DNA from: Euonymus europaeus
Taxonomy: Eukaryota > Streptophyta > Magnoliopsida > Celastrales > Celastraceae
Assembly (NCBI GenBank): GCA_963580455.1
Contig: OY756963.1
Location: 21,099,555 to 21,163,554, forward strand
DNA: 64,000 nucleotides
Direction: 5' to 3'
The stretch's first letter is position 1. Each line of letters opens with the position of its first letter. Shown here one piece after another: positions 60,401 to 64,000 of the stretch. The notes under the pieces were generated by a model that did not search any database, was not told the DNA's origin, and worked only from the letters and a program-made list of their open reading frames with translations. Both the position numbers and the translations under genes were made by a program.

Positions 60401-60692
60401 CGAGAAAGAATTGAATGTTCTTAGTGTTTGTCTGGGATCATAATTGGCTTTTCGATGCTGTTTATTGATATCAAGAAGCAAGAAGGCTACTGATTTGAGC
60501 AGCCCATCTAACCTTTACTCATCGACGCTCGATCCTTGACAATGCTTTGAGTTGAATTTATGGAGGATATCTCTATGTTTGCTTTTGAAAAAGCATCAGT
60601 TTTTGTTTGAACTGTCATTATTCCCTAGGCTTAGTCAAGTAAATCCCTGAAATACCCTTTTGGTGTTGCTAGATTTTGGTTATGGTTCAATT

Positions 60693-61172
60693 TAGGGGTG
60701 GCAAAATTTGCTTACCCCGCATCCCCCGCCTCGATTCTTTGGCAGGGAGGGGATGGAGTTTAAGGTTTCCCTTGTGTGTGTTTATAAACCCTAAACCTTA
60801 AATATGTATAAATGTATAGATCTTAAAGTATAAATACTAAATCTAATTCGTCAACCATAAATCCTAAATTTTGAACACTAATCATAATTCACCTAAAAAT
60901 AACCCTAAAACTCTTTAATCGGAAGCTCTAAGTCTATAAAGTATAAGCATTAAAACTAATTTATCTAAATCTTAAATTTAATTATTCAAACCTTAAAAGT
61001 CCTTCAATTCCAAACCCTAAATTGTAAATCCTAATTCAACTAAAATCTTCTTAAAAAATATATATTTGGGGCAGAGAGCAACAAGATAGAAGCAGGGTGG
61101 ATTTTTTTTCACTTGGGGGTTGGGGCGGCTGAATTCTATCCCCGATCTGCTCCATTGTCATGGCCAGTGCTA
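60693..61172. mobile_element. hAT-type MITE with telomere-like interior
   Basis: The left end 'taggggtggcaaaatttgc' and the complement of the right end 'tagcactggccatgacaa' fit diverged hAT inverted repeats, followed inward by CCCCGC-type words on both sides. The interior is rich in 'aaaccctaaa' and 'aatcctaa' words. No convincing 8-bp duplication was seen. Confidence 0.4.
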
Positions 61173-61399
61173 CTTAATATAAATTTGGGCCTTTTCACAG
61201 TTTCAAAAAAGAAATAATGTTTATTTATTTTCTTACGGTTTTATCTAAAGATAATTTTTTAGTGATAACTAATGCAACATATTTTATTCTTATGACTTAT
61301 CTTTATTCGACAGCTTCTCTGGCAGATTGGAAGGGGAAGCACACGTAGAAAACACAAAAAATAACCAAATAAAAATAGCAAGTAGATCAGTACAAAAAT

Positions 61400-61462
61400 A
61401 TACACAGAGAGAGAAAGAAAGAGGGGAGAGAGAGAGAGAGAGAGAAGGGTGAGGGAGAGGGG
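61400..61462. repeat. GA-rich microsatellite upstream of ETO1
   Basis: A GA/GAAA tract about 330-390 bases before the ETO1 start, in the promoter or leader. Confidence 0.9.
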
Positions 61463-61792
61463 GCCAACGAGCTGAAACGGCCACCTCCACATCAACAATC
61501 TGGTTGGCATAAACCAGCTAATGCCATTTCCCACCATCATCCATTTCTCTCCCAAATTCGCTCATTTTTTTCCTGGAAAATCTGCAGCAACAAGAAAAGT
61601 TGGGAATTCTTTTTGGGTTCTGTATTGCCATTAGCCTGCATCCAGCATACGTGCTTGCAGGCTATAAGGTCATCTCCGATACCCAATTCTTTATACATCC
61701 AGATCTCTCGGTTTTATCCATTTTTTCTTAGTTTCCGTTCGTTGAGTTTTGTACCGTTAGAATATATAGGAAGAGGAGGTAGAGAGAGCAGG

Positions 61793-64000
61793 ATGCAGCA
61801 TAATATATTCAATTCAATGCGCAGCTTGAAGCTTATAGATGGGTGTAAAGGTACCCAGGTTTACGCTATCAATCCAACTGGTCCACCCCCTCCTGCTCCA
61901 GCCGGAGGTGGTGCTGGAGTAGGCGACAAGCTTCTTCACCATTTGCAAGATCATCTTAGAGCTAATTCAATTCGATCGAAATCGAATCAAACATGCCAAG
62001 CTCCCAATGATCAGACCGCAGTTAATGTCGGGACCGAGAGCCTTCTCCCGTTTGGCCTTCCGGAGATTGACCAGATCGAGCCACAGATTGAGCCCTGCCT
62101 CAAGTTCGTTGATCTTGTCGAGACCCTTGCAGACTTGTATCGCCGGATCGAGAGTTGTCCTCAATTTGAGAAATCGGATTTGTTTATTGAGCAATCCGCG
62201 GTGTTTCGAGGATTATCGGATCCGAAACTCTTAAGGAGAAGCCTCAGGTCGGCAAGGCAGCACGCAGTTGACGTGCACGCGAAGGTTGTGCTCGCGGCTT
62301 GGTTAAGGTTCGAAAGAAGAGAGGATGAGCTGATTGGCACATCTTCCATGGATTGTCGCGGAAGAAATCTTGAATGTCCTAAGGCCACTTTAGTATCTGG
62401 GTACGACCCAGAATCCATTAATGACCCATGTATATGTACTACGAATCCTAGAGAGGAAATTGATGACGATACAATGATGGAAGGAGAGGAGTGCTCAACT
62501 TCGGAGGAGGACGCTGATATGTCATTTTGTATCGGAGATCAGGAGGTTAGTTGCGTGAGATACAACATTGCTTCTCTTTCGAGACCTTTTAAGGCAATGT
62601 TGTATGGTGGCTTCACAGAATCACGGAGGGAGAAGATAAATTTCGCTCAGAATGGGATTTCGGTCGAGGGAATGAGAGCTGCCGAGATATTTAGCAGGAC
62701 TAAAAGATTAGGTTCTTTTGATCTGCAGATTGTTTTGGAGCTTTTGTCATTGGCAAACAAGTTTTGTTGTGATGAAATGAAAGCTGCTTGCGATGCTCAT
62801 TTGGCATCATTGGTTTGTAACATGGACGACTCAATGTTGCTAATTGAGTATGGGTTAGAAGAGAGGGCTTATCTTCTAGTAGCAGCTTGTCTGCAGGTGT
62901 TATTGAGAGAGCTACCAAGTTCGATGCACAATCCTAAAGTGGTTAAGTTGTTTTGTACTTCAGAAGGTAAGGAGAGATTGGATCTGGTTGGGCATGCTTC
63001 TTTTTCATTGTATTATTTTTTAAGTCAGATTGCTCTAGAGGAAGAGATGAAGTCGAACACTACTGTGATGCTTTTGGAGAGGTTGCTGGAGTGTGCAACT
63101 GAAGCTTGGCAAAAACAACTAGCTTGTCATCAGTTAGGGATTGTGTTCCTTGAAAGGAAGGAGTATAAAGATGCCCAGAATTGGTTTGAGGCAGCTGTTG
63201 AAGTAGGTTGTGTATACTCACAAGTGGGTGTGGCAAGGGCCAAGTACAAGCGTGGTCACAAGTATATGGCGTACAAGCTGATGAATTCGCTCATTTCTGA
63301 TAATACACCAGTTGGGTGGATGTATCAGGAACGTTCTTTATATTGTATTGGGAAGGAGAGGGTGACAGATTTGAACACAGCAACAGAATTGGATCCAACC
63401 CTTTCTTATCCATACAAGTACAGGGCTGTTGCCTTGGTTGGGGAGAATAAGATTGGAGCTGCAATATCAGAAATCAATAAAATAATTGGTTTCAAGGTGT
63501 CTCCTGATTGTCTTGAATTACGGGCTTGGATCTCAATTGCCTTAGAGGATTATGAAGGCGCCCTTAGAGATGTCCGGGCACTTCTGACCCTAGACCCAAA
63601 CTACATGATGTTTCACCGAAAGATGCATGGTGACCACTTGGTAGAACTTCTCACCCCTCTTATTCAGCAATGGAGTCAGGCTGACTGCTGGATGCAGCTG
63701 TATGATAGGTGGTCCTCTGTTGATGACATAGGCTCACTCGCAGTTGTGCATCATATGTTAACACACGACCCTGGGAAGAGCCTCTTACGGTTTCGACAAT
63801 CTCTCCTCCTCCTACGGTATGTATTTCTAAGTTGTCTTTTATAGCTGTCTTCAATACTGGTTCTGCCTTCCATTTGTCATCTTGTTAGAAGCTCTAAAAG
63901 ACCAAGGTCATTTGGAATTTAGCTTGAATATCGTGTTGTTTATCTTTTGTGTTTATGCAGTAGAGTTCTAGATTAACATCTTTATGTGCCAAGAGCTTTG
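61793..64000 (+). CDS. ETO1: ETHYLENE-OVERPRODUCER 1 (BTB-TPR adaptor), first exon; gene runs off the window
   Basis: Exon 1 is 61793-63816 (674 codons plus two bases) with a GT donor at 63817; the rest lies beyond the right edge. The start is the ATG of MQHNIFNSMRSLKLIDGCKG, as recalled for ETO1; the frame further upstream opens only from TTG. A BTB domain starts near residue 243 (MSFCIGDQEVSCVRYNIASL, SRPFKAMLYGGF), and TPR units follow (HQLGIVFLERKEYKDAQNWF, CLELRAWISIALEDYEGAL). ETO1 links type-2 ACC synthases to CUL3 ubiquitin ligases and so limits ethylene production. EOL1/EOL2 paralogues are less likely given the N-terminal extension. No second exon is seen before 64000. Confidence 0.95.

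Noticed and set aside
61259..61555. 98-codon hydrophobic frame on -
   Set aside because: It arises from antisense of the GA-rich tract upstream of ETO1; low-complexity Leu/Ser.

Overview
The window is nuclear DNA of a flowering plant, most likely a eudicot, possibly a woody one. Genes have many short GT-AG introns, AT-rich spacers and dense transposon debris. Coding sequences match plant-specific families: TBL O-acetyltransferase, NHL/LEA-2, ETO1 and GARP. I could not assign a species. No organellar, bacterial or viral genes were seen.

Layout. (1) About 270-8,640 is a Mutator-like element (MULE). It carries an intact 1,000-codon gene with a Ulp1-type (C48) SUMO-protease domain on + and, convergent to it, a FAR1/MURA-type transposase on - broken by one frameshift and one stop. 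Its noncoding parts hold a repeated hairpin motif. (2) About 8,655-10,200 is a decayed LINE on - with a foldback MITE inside it. (3) 10,810-14,049 is a TBL xylan O-acetyltransferase-like gene whose large intron holds an inverted repeat. (4) 15,346-16,341 is a 5'-truncated LINE with a 14-bp target-site duplication. (5) 17,953-18,618 is an NHL gene. (6) 19,412-21,906 is a mitochondrial succinate/fumarate carrier. (7) 24,257-24,616 is a SINE inserted in the end of a MITE. (8) 25,329-29,839 is EBP1. (9) 30,372-32,765 is RanBP1. (10) 35,519-37,862 is pyruvate decarboxylase with a GC-AG intron. (11) 39,776-39,976 (-) is the 25-residue ribosomal protein L41, divergent from CWC22. (12) 40,599-44,968 is the splicing factor CWC22. 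(13) 47,697-49,174 (-) is a GARP transcription factor with EAR motifs. (14) 50,296-50,469 is a small hAT-like MITE. (15) 52,638-57,776 is a hAT-like element split by a 4,569-bp nonautonomous CACTA element, which holds a 180-bp tandem array and what looks like a captured first exon of the histone-fold gene MHF1. (16) 59,729-60,400 is a LINE ORF1 relic. (17) 61,793 to the right edge is the first exon of ETO1.

The single-copy genes are independent housekeeping or regulatory genes and do not form a pathway cluster. The accessory interest lies in the protease-bearing MULE and the nested CACTA. Exon coordinates were set by hand from splice sites, reading-frame continuity and remembered family sequences; no alignment was run.
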